Shown here piece after piece: positions 52,872 through 63,083 of a stretch of 64,000 bases of DNA. The DNA lies in assembly GCF_905220365.1 (NCBI RefSeq), contig NC_061153.1, positions 11,930,114 to 11,994,113 on the forward strand, written 5' to 3'. Position 1 is the stretch's first letter, and every line of letters starts with the position of its first letter. The position numbers and the translations under genes are program-made. A model generated the notes under the pieces. That model did no database searches. It was not told where the DNA came from and saw nothing but the letters and a program-made list of their open reading frames with translations. Source of the stretch: Vanessa cardui. Its lineage: Eukaryota; Arthropoda; Insecta; Lepidoptera; Nymphalidae.

Positions 52872-53700
52872 TGCAAAGTTTTTTTTACTTTAATAACGAA
52901 CAATTACAACAAAAACACAGTGAAAAAGATCTGGGATTACGGATAGAGGGTAATTTAACCTGGAATACTCAAATTGAACATATAAGAAAAAAACTAACAT
53001 CAATTACTGGCTCAATTCGAAACCTAGCCCGATGTATTCCGCGTGAGCTGCGTTATACCATCTACAACACTCTAGTCAAACCCCACTTACTATATCTCAT
53101 TGAAGTTTGGGGAAGTGCCACTAAAACAAAATTAGACAACTTACAAATAGCACAAAATAAAATAATAAAAATTCTCTTCCGATATCCTTTTCAAATATCT
53201 ATTACAAAAAATAATGAAACCAAAATAATGAATATCCGACAGCTTTATACATATAGTACATGTATCTTGATCAGAAAAATCTTGACAAAACAATCCACAC
53301 TAACATAAAATTAAGAAAGTAAAGGAACATATAAAACGTAGCACCCGACGAGCTAGCTTTCTTGTATTATCTAAAACTAGAACAGCACGAAGTAAAAAAA
53401 CCCTTACATATGAAGGAGCACAACTTAATAATAAAATACCTACTCACATAAAAAATGTAAAATCATTCAACGCATTTAAGACCAAACTGGCTATTATAAA
53501 CATTAAAGCACAATCATTTTAAATAATAATAATAGTATAATTTGATATTGTATTGTTATTGTTATTTAAAATGATTATTTAAACAATAACAAACCAATGC
53601 GTTGAATGGGTATTTTAAGACGAGCACAAATGTTACTTTACTCTTTATGTGTATTCTCATGCAAGCGACTTTTGTCTTCTTTGAGAATAAATGTCTATAA
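52872..53700 (+). pseudogene. LINE RT C-terminal fragment
   Basis: Plus frame FYFNNEQLQQKHSEKDLGLR, NLTWNTQIEHIRKKLTSITG, LRYTIYNTLVKPHLLYLIEV, WGSATKTKLDNLQIAQNKII; stop at 53,308. In another frame follow RASFLVLSKTRTARSKKTLT, YEGAQLNNKIPTHIKNVKSF to about 53,520, then a 3' UTR. It is the thumb and C-terminus of a CR1/Jockey-group ORF2, strongly 5'-truncated and not closely similar to the other LINEs here. It lies inside the composite repeat. Confidence 0.7.
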
Positions 53701-54425
53701 ACCTAACTCCTATGCGGCTCACAGTTAGGGTGCGATATGGGGCAGAATTTATTACTATCATTAATCAAATTTTGTGTATGTGATGTGATGTCATATGATG
53801 TACGACATATATTAGCTCTTTTTCAAAGTTTTTTGCTGAGGTCGATTACAGCTCCTTCGAGGGATCCTTGTAGTTTATGCCGCATGACGCATTAAAGCCG
53901 CATTTTCGAAAGACTATTTTTGCTTTATTCGCAAGTTTCGTTTGAAATTGTCCTCGAAGTAATTTCTGACTCATATAAACGGAACGCTTAATCTATCCAT
54001 ATTAAGAAAAATTAATTAGTCAACATCAGCTTCACTTAAAAAAAAAAAAAAAAAAAAATTTTAACAAAAAGAAAAACCGACTTCAAATAAAACACTATTT
54101 TAAAATAAATGAATATGCACTAAAAAGTAATAAAAGTAATTGCGTATTCAACATATTTTTTAGAGTCCTCCTAAGTAAAATGAAATGAAAAATATTAGAC
54201 TACTTAAAAGTCGATTTACGATTATAGAATGTAGTTATAATTATTGCTATATTTGGAGTCGGTGTCAGCCAAGAAAACCCTACAGTATATCTATCAAATA
54301 AAACTATACGAGAATACCTTAAACAATATGTTTTTTACAAATTACCTTTTATACAATAATATACTGAATCAATCAAGGGGCTCGTATCGCTTCTTTCTTT
54401 TGATTGTTAGGGCAAAAGCACCGTG

Positions 54426-55182
54426 GCTGCGGTTGCCTTATCATACCACAGCCAAAATTGAAATTTTAGTCTTGCCTCCCTGTGCGTCTCGGCTATCTTA
54501 TTTTCTTTATTCGATACCTACTATTTCGACCCATATAAGCTATATATCTATTCAAACTTTGATGGAAGCATCTATTAAAGCTTGAACAATGTCACTGTAC
54601 AACTTTATTATTGTGTTTCTTTGTTCTAAATTATTATAAATATAGTCACCGCAATCACGAAGCTCATGTGGGAAATCAATGTTCCTTAACTTTTATCTTA
54701 TCTTAATATCAGGTGTATTTAATAAAAAACGAAATTAAGTTTAAGATCAATATAATCACTATAAGGGCGTAATATGAAGAGAGAGAGTAACAAAAAACTG
54801 TGTCGGTAGGCATAAAATAAATCTAGAAATATTAATGATGAATAATATGATGATGATGAAGAATATGAGCACTTAAAATCTCGGCGTACAGTGATATTGC
54901 TATTGCAATTTTGACAGGAGTTATTAAAATAACTAATATAAAAGAAACAAACTAAATATTATGTGATTTTTAGACAACTGCCATAGTTGAAAAAGGCGGA
55001 GAAAGTAATTTTTTTTTTTGCTTGCCTCTTCCTTTGCGAACAGTTTTTCGTAAATCTAATGGTAACGATTCCGAGAAACGGGAAGCCAACACCGTTTTGA
55101 TAAAAGTAATAAACTGGCTAGATACTGACTGTTTCAGCCCCACTACAAGATGCTGATATAGTAAATTGTAAGGGTACGGAAA
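54426..55182. other. Non-coding stretch
   Basis: The composite repeat ends at about 54,425. The rest is AT-rich with a short GC-richer part (GTCTTGCCTCCCTGTGCGTC near 54,470), an ATGATGATGATG run near 54,850 and a T-run at 55,009-55,019. No supportable gene. The last part may be 5' UTR of the LINE that follows. Confidence 0.4.
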
Positions 55183-55537
55183 ATGGACGAAACAAGTAGC
55201 AAGCCAAGATCCATTATTGTTAAGCTTATTAGTACCAGAGCCAGAGACGAAGTTTTAGCCGCAGTTTCCAAATTTAATAAATCAAACCGAGAAAATAAAT
55301 TGCACACTGGCCATCTTGGTTTTGGCACCAAAAAAACACCTATCTACGTTTCGGAACATTTATCACCCCATATTAAATTGTATATATTTTATTGTATGTA
55401 TTTTATATGCCCGTACTAGACAAGCAGCTCATGAAAAAGGTGTTACATATGTGTGGATCCGAAATGGGCGTGTCGTGTCTTTGTGCGCAAAAATGATACG
55501 TCTCCAGCGAAGCAGATACGTCACATTGAAGCGTTAG
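55183..55537 (+). pseudogene. Family-D ORF1, C-terminal part
   Basis: Frame MDETSSKPRSIIVKLISTRA, RDEVLAAVSKFNKSNRENKL, KKTPIYVSEHLSPHIK; then a frameshift to RQAAHEKGVTYVWIRNGRVV ending at 55,537. It is the RRM/C-terminal portion of an L1-like ORF1 (nucleic-acid binding). The coiled-coil N-terminus is absent. The ATG at 55,183 is probably an internal Met. Confidence 0.65.
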
Positions 55538-55589
55538 AAAATATTTGAAACATCATAAAACACCGTTATATATTAGTCCTTAAATTACC

Positions 55590-57790
55590 ATAAAAATTCG
55601 ATATATACTATCAAAACGTCCGTGGTTTGAAAACCAAACTACATGAAATAAAACTAGCTTCACTAACACATGATTATGATATTATTGCTGCAACAGAGAG
55701 TTGGCTTGATGATTCCATAGATGACAACGAAATTTTAAACAAAAATTATACGATTTATAGAAGAGATAGGTGCACCACATCATTGGCTGGGAAAAAAGGA
55801 GGCGGCGTTTTATTTGGAGTATCGAGTAGTAAACTACTAAACGCGTAAGACATCTTGAAAGTAAAAACGAAGACTTCTGGATTTCCGTTCGTTTAAGTGA
55901 GAGTGGAATAACTAAAAACATTTTGTTCTATATAGTTTACCTACCACGACCTGTATCACCTGATTCATTAGAAAATATTATTAACAATATAAGCAGAGTA
56001 ATGGAAAGTAATTTATGTGAAACGATTATATTAGGTGATTTTAATTTAGGTTTCATTGATTGGGTTTGTGGGAAGTGGGAATTCTTCAAGTATTCCCAAA
56101 GAAATGAAGTACGCAAATGCAGATAGTACGTTTGTTGCTGGAACTGGAGAAGAAATTTGTAACCTCTTCAGAATGAAATTTGCGTCCATATTTACACAAG
56201 ATAATTGTAACAGCTTTTACAATTTACCTCTTTCATCTAAAAACTCTCACCACCAATTTTCTTTAAGCTCTGTACAGTTTGATGAACGCTCGATTAAAAA
56301 TATTTTGAAATCGATTGACCCTATTAAAGGAGCCGGTCCTGATGGAATTCCATCCATTTTTATTAAAATGACCTACAACAATATTACGCTGCCATTAAAA
56401 CTAATTTTCCAATCTTTCAGAACCGGAGTATTTCCGTCAGCTTGGAAAATTGCTAATGTTGTTGCCATATATAAGAAAGGCGACAGAGATTTAGTAGATA
56501 ATTATAGACCTATATCCATCTTAAGTTATTTTTCAAAGGTATTTGAGCGTATTATATGCCAAATAATTACAAAGTATAGTTCAAATGTTATCTCGGCAAA
56601 TCAACACGGTTTCTGTAAAAATAAATCAACTGTAAGTAATTTAGTTAGTTACATTTCAGATATCTCTAATCACGTTAATAATGGTATCCAGGTTGACGCG
56701 ATTTATACTGATTTTAGTAGTGCTTTTGACAAGGTTGATCACACTATCCTATTGCAGAAACTAAAACATTACATGGGGATTTACTGCGTTGGTTAGAGTC
56801 TTACTTGAAAAATAGATTACAACAAGTAGTTGTAAACGGTTTCAAGTCTAAACCATTTGTAGCGCATTCTGGTGTCCCGCAAGGTTCCCATCTCGGTCCC
56901 ATATTATTTTTATTTTTTATAAACGATATCGAGAACTACATTTGTCATAGTGAATCCTCAATTTTCGCTGACGATTTAAAGTTATACGGGCCAATTAAAA
57001 CTATTCACGATGCAGAACTTCTGCAACGCGATTTAAATTCCGTACAACAGTGGTGCTATAACAATAAAATGATACTTAATGCAAATAAATGTCAGTATAT
57101 CAGATTCACTAAAAACAGAAACATCATTTCATGTAACTATACTATTAACAATAAAGAATTAGCGGAAGTTGAAGAGGTCCGAGATTTGGGCGTAGTTATT
57201 GACAAAAAATTACAGTTCAGTAATCATATAAACAAAATTTTAGAAAAATCCTTGAAACTCGTTGGTTTTATTAAAAGAACATGTCATGACTTTAAAAATA
57301 TTCAAGCTATTATAACGTTGTATCGTTCCATGATTCGTAGTGTTTTAGAATATGCATCACCAGTTTGGAGTCCAAGTTACAAAATTTACAAAAGTCGCCT
57401 TGAAAAAATTCAACAGGGTTTTACAAGATTTTTAGCATATAAAGACAGGCGCTGTCCATATCGAGCAGATTATGTGACACGTTTAAAATACTTTAAGCTA
57501 GATACATTGGAGAAACGACGGTCTCTGAACGATTTAATGTTTTTACACAAGCTCATTCACAACTCCATAGACTCTCCAAGGCTACTTTCTCAAATAAATT
57601 GATATGTTCCGAAAACCATTCCTCGATATCCAATTAAAAGCACCTTCGCCATTCCTAGATATCGCATAAATGTTGGAAAATTTTCGCCATTAATTCGTTG
57701 TATGAGATCCTACAATGAACTTGACTCCCATGTCATCGACATATACGAACTAAGTAGTGATAGTTTTAAGAAAAAATTAAATACTGTTTT
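55590..57790 (+). pseudogene. Family-D ORF2: truncated APE and RT
   Basis: APE: YQNVRGLKTKLHEIKLASLT, IIAATESWLDDSIDDNEILN, then frameshifts and CETIILGDFNLGFIDW. The next residues (FVAGTGEEICNLFRMKFASI) are already pre-RT. RT: KGAGPDGIPSIFIKM, YRPISILSYFSKVFERII, HGFCKNKSTVSNLVSYI, YTDFSSAFDKVDHTILLQ, stop at 56,796. Then SGVPQGSHLGPILFLFFIND, IFADDLKLY, RDLGVVIDKKLQFSNHINKI, YASPVWSPSYKIYKSRLEKI to 57,602. A stop and IDIYELSSDSFKKKLNTVLV near 57,740-57,795 follow. Two disabling frameshifts plus the APE deletion. Confidence 0.8.
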
Positions 57791-58116
57791 AGTTAGTAAT
57801 TAATATTTAATATTTAAAAATATTAGTGTTATTGGTAAGTCAAATAATTATAATATCCTTTTTGTTATCAAAGATTGTTTGTTATTGTATTGATATTTTT
57901 TTTTGTTTAGAATTTATTCTGACAGATTTTATTAAATGTTTGAGTGTAGTGTTTAGTTACCTTTGTTAACATGTAAGTTGTAAAATTTAAAATGTAAATA
58001 CCTGTAATGGTGTATCACACTGTACAAGTTTTCTTTTGTTGTTTTTCCTAAATATGATTTGTGAATATGCCGATGGTATTTCTAAAGCAATAAATAAATA
58101 AATAATAATAATCTAC

Positions 58117-58400
58117 AAATCCATCTATCAAAAACTAAAATGATACAATTTCAAACACCGAATAGTAATTTTTTAGATATAAATGTATCAGGGAACAACA
58201 CGAAACTTGAAAACGTTAATTCAACATTATTTTTAGGGGTCCATGTAGACAAATACTGTAATTGGAAAGAACATGTGAATGCAATATGTGATAAAATTGA
58301 GAAATTTGTATACGTTTTAAAACGTCTCAAAAAAGTAGCCACTAAAGAAGCCGCAATGTTAGCATATCACGGATATATATCTTGCAATCTTCGATATGGT
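58117..58400 (+). pseudogene. Family-C-like LINE RT thumb fragment
   Basis: Plus frame SKTKMIQFQTPNSNFLDINV, STLFLGVHVDKYCNWKEHVN, IEKFVYVLKRLKKVATKEAA, MLAYHGYISCNLRYG. It parallels the family-C element at about 33,660-33,930 (KFLGVMFDTNCSWNHHIEYV). It is trapped between the tail of the family-D LINE and the start of the I-clade LINE. Confidence 0.7.
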
Positions 58401-58521
58401 CATTTTCGCGCGCGGGCGCTTGTTATAGTGAGACGCGCGTACTGTTTTATTAAATACCGGCTTTAAATTGTTCCGCTCGATTGTATTGAAGCGTTATCTC
58501 GCCTAGTTATGTTGTTTACAA

Positions 58522-60013
58522 ATGGCTAGCAACGTTAATGAAGATGAGCGATTGAGTGAAAACGAAATTGTGGAATGTACGATGGAAGATTACAGTGAGA
58601 TAATGAAGGATAGCGAAAATGTGAGAATGTGCGACATGGAAGAATTAGTAGACACGATATCAGACAATGAAAACTTGAATAATATAATAAGACCCAACAA
58701 AAGAGATAGACGTACAGATCAGGATGAGCTATGGCTAACCGTTACAAGACGGGGAAAAGTGGCTCGTACGAATGATTCGAATAGAATCTCGAACTACAAC
58801 TTTGAAATTAGTATTACCTCAGTAGAAAAATACCTAAACAGTTTAAGTTGGCGAAAATGTTGAAATCAGAAAATATTAAAGACATTACGAGGGTCAAATA
58901 TATAAATGCGTTTAAAGCAGTAGTTTAATAACGAAATAAGTGCGGGTAAATTATTAGAATCCACTTTTTTTAAAGAAAACGGGTTTAAATGCCAAAAAAC
59001 ATTTGAAATTACTCAATCTTTTGGAGTCATCAAGGACATTGATTTAGAAATTACCGAGGAGGAAATATTAGAGAGTTTAAAATGTGACATGGAGATAACA
59101 AGAGTTAAAAGATTGAAACATAGAAATAATGCTACGGGTCAATGGGAACCATCGGAGGCCGTGCGAATATGTTTTAAGGGAACTTCATTACCAGCAAAGG
59201 TTTATATCTTTGATACGGTTGCTAATGTCAACCCATACATTTACCCAGTTACACAGTGTTCTAGATGCTGGAGATATGGACACACAATCAAAATGTGTCC
59301 ATCAAATAAATGTATTTGTCCTAAGTGTGGTGGTTCTCATGCTAATTGTGATACGACAGAATTTAAGTGCAATAACTGCCATACGAGCCAATGTCATATG
59401 TGTAAACATATGCCCGATTTATATTAAAGAGAAACGTATTCGAGATATTATGGCAGAATTCAACTGTACCTATAAAAGAGCTTTAACTATATATGTCCCT
59501 CCAGAGCCAAGATATAATGATTCACAACCTTCTATGACAATTAGAAATAACGATAATAATATACATAATAATCAAGATAGTGTTGAGCCCTGTTTTAAAC
59601 AGAGCGAAGGGACGTATGCTCAAGTATTAAAGAAAACTTGTAGTAAAGAAAAACCCCAAGAGAAGAAACGCATAAAGAAGTCTAGGAAAGAAAAGAAAAC
59701 AAATTCGGGTAATAATTTAGACGGAAATTTAGATACAATTCATGAATCAGGACCAGAAAGTGAATACGAGAACAATTATACAGAGAACACAGAAATCAAA
59801 AACACAAGTTTTGAACAGAAGATAACGTGGCAATTAATTTTTAAGCAACTCAGAGATAAATTATGGGATAAACAGTTAACCTTAGACAAAAAAATAGAAG
59901 CATGCATTAAAATAATACTTAATTCATTATGTTACTTTGCAAAACACTACTTAATAGAATTGCCTTTCTTTGCATATATTAAACCATGGATAGTGGCAGA
60001 AACGAACACTTAA
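58522..60013 (+). pseudogene. I-clade ORF1 (gag-like), frameshifted
   Basis: ATG at 58,522: acidic N-terminus (MASNVNEDERLSENEIVEC), then KRDRRTDQDELWLTVTRRGK. After stops the frame at 59,089 reads MEITRVKRLKHRNNATGQWE, VRICFKGTSLPAKVYIFD, then knuckles CSRCWRYGHTIKMC and CPKCGGSHANCDTTEFKC. A frameshift near 59,400 leads to YIKEKRIRDIMAEFNCTYKR and a Lys/Asn-rich tail (KKRIKKSRKEKKTNSGNN), ending at 60,013. Role: element RNA binding. The tail overlaps ORF2. Confidence 0.75.
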
Positions 60014-61390
60014 CAATAAATATTTTTCAATGGAATTGCCAAAGTTTGACAAATAAGTTAACATCATTTGAGCACCTCTTAAAAATAGAAAAAGTTCATA
60101 TTGCTGCATTAACTGAGACATGGCTTAATGAAGATTCTAATGTGAGGGTTAGCGGCTATAATATTTTCCGTAAGGATAGGGGTGATGGTTATGGTGGTGT
60201 GGCTATATTGACTAAAAATTCTATTAAAGCTCAAATACAAGACACAAGAAGCAATAACAGTAACATTGAAGTCTTACATATTAAGGTGTTTAACTGCGAG
60301 GTAATAGAAAATATAGTTTCAATATATTGCCCCCCCTCTGTTAGAACATGCCAACAAGACTGGGATTTCCTTTTCTCACTATTTACTACAAAAACCCTTT
60401 TACTTGGAGACTTGAATGGTCACCACACTACCTGGTCAAATAGAAATGACGCTAGAGGCAATCAAATATTTGCATCCTTGTTAAGTCTGAACCTTATTAC
60501 CTTGAATGACAACAGCCCAACTCGTATCTAATTAGTAAACGGAAGACTTCGTGAATCTTCCCCGGATATCTCGATAGTTACTTCTGATGTTGCAATAAAG
60601 TATGATTGGACCACATTGAATGAAATGTTAGGGAGTGACCACATAATTATAAAAATATCAACCAGTTCTGTACTTCAAACGTCTTATGTAAAAAAGAGAA
60701 ACTTTAAGAAGGCCGACTGGAATTCATATACCAAGTTCCTTGAAGATAGATTCGCAAATTTCGTATTGCCCGACAGCTTTCAAAACGCTTATGACGGTTT
60801 TGTTGAGGAAATTAACAGAGCTGCAGATAAATATACACCCTCATTAAAAATTTGTCAGAGCCCCGGTGTAGTATTCGTTCCGAAATATTATTGGAATATC
60901 AACCTGTCAAGAGCAGTAGATGAACGTCGATTAGCCTTAGGAAATTTTAGGCGTAATCCCACGCCAAATAATTTGACTGTTCTTCAAGAAAAAGTTAATG
61001 CAGCTCAAAGAATCAGTCGGCATGCTAAAAGTGAAGGATGGTATAAAATTTGTTCGTCAATAGACCATGTTACTACTACAAATGAGATGTGGAGGAAGAT
61101 GAAATGGATGAAAGGGTACAAAAGCCAAAAAGGTATGTAAATAAGAAACAAGCGTATGAATTTTTATGTAGTATAAGTCCTGATTATGTTATGCCTGAAC
61201 AACCTTCATTTACAACTTTTAATGTAAAACTGGAATCACCTATTTTATTACATGAAATTGAAAAATGTACAAAGGCTTCTGACATAGCTCCAGGATGTGA
61301 TAACATATCGTTTTCCATGATTAAAAATTTGCCTCTTAATGGTAAACGTATTTTGACCCTCCTATACAATCAAATTTTGACGTATAGTTA
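59986..61390 (+). pseudogene. I-clade ORF2, APE and pre-RT
   Basis: The ATG at 59,986 lies inside the last 28 nt of ORF1. APE: INIFQWNCQSLTNKLTSFEH, IAALTETWLNEDSNVRVSGY, RGDGYGGVAILTKNS, VSIYCPPSVRTC, LLLGDLNGHHTTWSNRNDAR; stop at 60,531 (Q or L codon changed). It continues in frame shifts with LGSDHIIIKIS, NFKKADWNSYTKFLEDRFAN, WNINLSRAVDERRLALGNFR to 61,140, and PGCDNISFSMIKNLPLNGKR near 61,300. It is interrupted at 61,391 by the family-D LINE. Confidence 0.8.
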
Positions 61391-63040
61391 TATTTATTTA
61401 TTTATTTATTTATTTATTGGATCGCCAACAAAGTATACACAAATACAGCCATTTAAATTAATACAATTAAGATGCTATGTGCTACCTCAGTTACAGGCAA
61501 CCACTTCATGCTGAAATAGTAACAGAGTGCATGTAATCACTAAGTTAACATTTTGGTTTAAATACATTTTAGTTTAAATAAAGTGCATGGAGAACCAACA
61601 ACTATAAACTAAAATCTAAGCTTAATTAATTAATTATACATTTTTTAATTGTTTTTTTGAATTCAAGAGGCCTTCCCGAGAATATATCAATATTAGTATT
61701 TTTAAAAAGAGAGTTAAACTTTAATGTCATTCTATTCAAAGGTGAATAATGAGCGAGATTACTTTTGCATTTTTTTGTATTGAATGGAGTATACACGAGC
61801 CTTCTTGGGAGTTTTACTGGTGCATTAAAGTATAGTTTTGAAAGTAATTGCGGACTGTCTATATCTTTATTTACCATTTTGAACAGAAATGTATGGTCAA
61901 GTATTTCTCTTCTGTTTTGTAGAGAATCAAGGTTAAAGTATTTTAATCGGTCAATGTAATGAGGGTGTGTTTTAGTTATGTTACAGCTGTAAGACAGGTG
62001 CCACAAAAATCTCTTTTGAACCCGTTCTATTCTTTTTATGTATACTTCATAATGTGGATTCCAAACATTGCTACAATATTCTAGCGTACTGCGTACTAAA
62101 GTGTTATAAAGATTAATTTTACTGGACACTTTTTTAAAGTCCCTACCATTACGTAATATGAATCCTAGTGTTTTAAAGCTTTTATTTATTATGTGATCAA
62201 TATGCAGATGAAAGCGGAGCTTTGAGTCGAAGATTACTCCTAAGTCCCGAACACTGGTAACTTCCTTTAACTTTTTGTTTTTAAAAGTATAAAAGTACAC
62301 TAAGTCTGATTTGTTTCGTGAAAATCTAATAAAATGACATTTATCGATGTTCATAGACATGTTGTTATAGTCGCACCAGTCGCTAAGTTTGCCCAAGTCT
62401 TCATTCAGCAATTTAGCGTCATTAAGACTGTGAATAGGTTTCATAAGTTTAACATCATCGGCAAATAAATAGTAACGAGAATGGTTAAAACACAATGTAA
62501 GATCATTAATAAAAATGTTAAAAAATAATGGCCCAAGGTGGGAACCCTGTGGAACTCCAGATAAAACACTAAAAGATTCAGAAAAGTATCCTTTAACAGC
62601 TACAATTGACCTTCGTTCACTCAAATATGAAGCACACCATTCTAAAATGCGTCCACATATACCGTGTCCTGAAAGCTTTGAGAGCAGTATCTTATGGTCA
62701 ACTCGATCGAACGCCTTGCTGAAGTCGGTATATACGACGTGGACTGGCACTTTAGCATCGATCGAGTCACATAAATCCTCGACGTAGGAAATCAAGTTAG
62801 TATTTGTGGAGCGAGATCTATAAAAACCATGTTGATGCGGTGAAATAAGTTGTTTTACATGCCATGCAATATAAGGATATAACAGGGATTCCAGTACTTT
62901 ACCAAGAATTGATAACAAGGATATCGGTCTATAATTATTTATTTGATTGGGGTCTCCGGATTTAAAAATAGGTATTACTAAGGATATTTTCCAATATGTA
63001 GGAAAAATACCCGTGGAAAGTGATGTATTAAATATATGGT
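61391..63040 (-). mobile_element. Family-D LINE, 5'-truncated, recent
   Basis: The minus-strand 3' end is an (AAATA)n tail (61,391-61,420 on the plus strand as repeated TATT). The element is truncated inside the RT N-terminus at about 63,040. It sits between two halves of the I-clade ORF2. No exact target duplication was found. Confidence 0.8.
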
Positions 63041-63083
63041 AAAGCGGGATATTCCAAATCAATGGCGTTATATTCGTATACAC
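61626..63083 (-). CDS. LINE reverse transcriptase, 5'-truncated, open frame
   Basis: 485 codons without a stop. The first ~12 residues derive from host DNA at the truncation point. RT: STGIFPTYWKISLVIPIFKS, NNYRPISLLSILGKVLESLL, HGFYRSRSTNTNLISYVEDL, YTDFSKAFDRVDHKILLSKL, SGVPQGSHLGPLFFNIFIND, LFADDVKLMKPI. Thumb: SVRDLGVIFDSKLRFHLHID, YCSNVWNPHYEVYIKRIERV. C-terminal: HYSPLNRMTLKFNSLFKNTN to KKTIKKCIIN. Catalytic FADD is intact. It lacks APE, so it is not autonomous. Intactness marks it as young. Confidence 0.85.
   Translation of the reverse strand: MYTNITPLIWNIPLYHIFNTSLSTGIFPTYWKISLVIPIFKSGDPNQINNYRPISLLSILGKVLESLLYPYIAWHVKQLISPHQHGFYRSRSTNTNLISYVEDLCDSIDAKVPVHVVYTDFSKAFDRVDHKILLSKLSGHGICGRILEWCASYLSERRSIVAVKGYFSESFSVLSGVPQGSHLGPLFFNIFINDLTLCFNHSRYYLFADDVKLMKPIHSLNDAKLLNEDLGKLSDWCDYNNMSMNIDKCHFIRFSRNKSDLVYFYTFKNKKLKEVTSVRDLGVIFDSKLRFHLHIDHIINKSFKTLGFILRNGRDFKKVSSKINLYNTLVRSTLEYCSNVWNPHYEVYIKRIERVQKRFLWHLSYSCNITKTHPHYIDRLKYFNLDSLQNRREILDHTFLFKMVNKDIDSPQLLSKLYFNAPVKLPRRLVYTPFNTKKCKSNLAHYSPLNRMTLKFNSLFKNTNIDIFSGRPLEFKKTIKKCIIN

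Larger units (their letters stand above)
51329..54425 (-). repeat. Second copy of the composite repeat, inverted and interrupted
   Basis: Reverse complement of 1-1460 in order: 51,329-51,752 matches about 1040-1460; 52,611-52,880 matches about 785-1036; 53,703-54,062 matches about 557-915; 54,063-54,425 matches about 195-556. It is interrupted by a Ginger-like element (51,753-52,606) and a LINE tail (about 52,872-53,700). The Helitron-type CTAG end lies at 51,612-51,615. About 125 bp around 785-910 is present on both sides of the LINE tail. Confidence 0.8.
55183..58115 (+). mobile_element. Family-D Jockey/CR1-group LINE, internally deleted
   Basis: ORF1 C-terminal part, partial APE, RT, 3' UTR and an (AAATA)n/(AAT)n tail at about 58,090-58,115. 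The endonuclease is cut at GDFNLGFIDW and joined to the pre-RT linker, deleting the second half of APE. Related copies are at 12,414-15,226 (minus) and 61,391-63,040 (minus). Confidence 0.75.
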
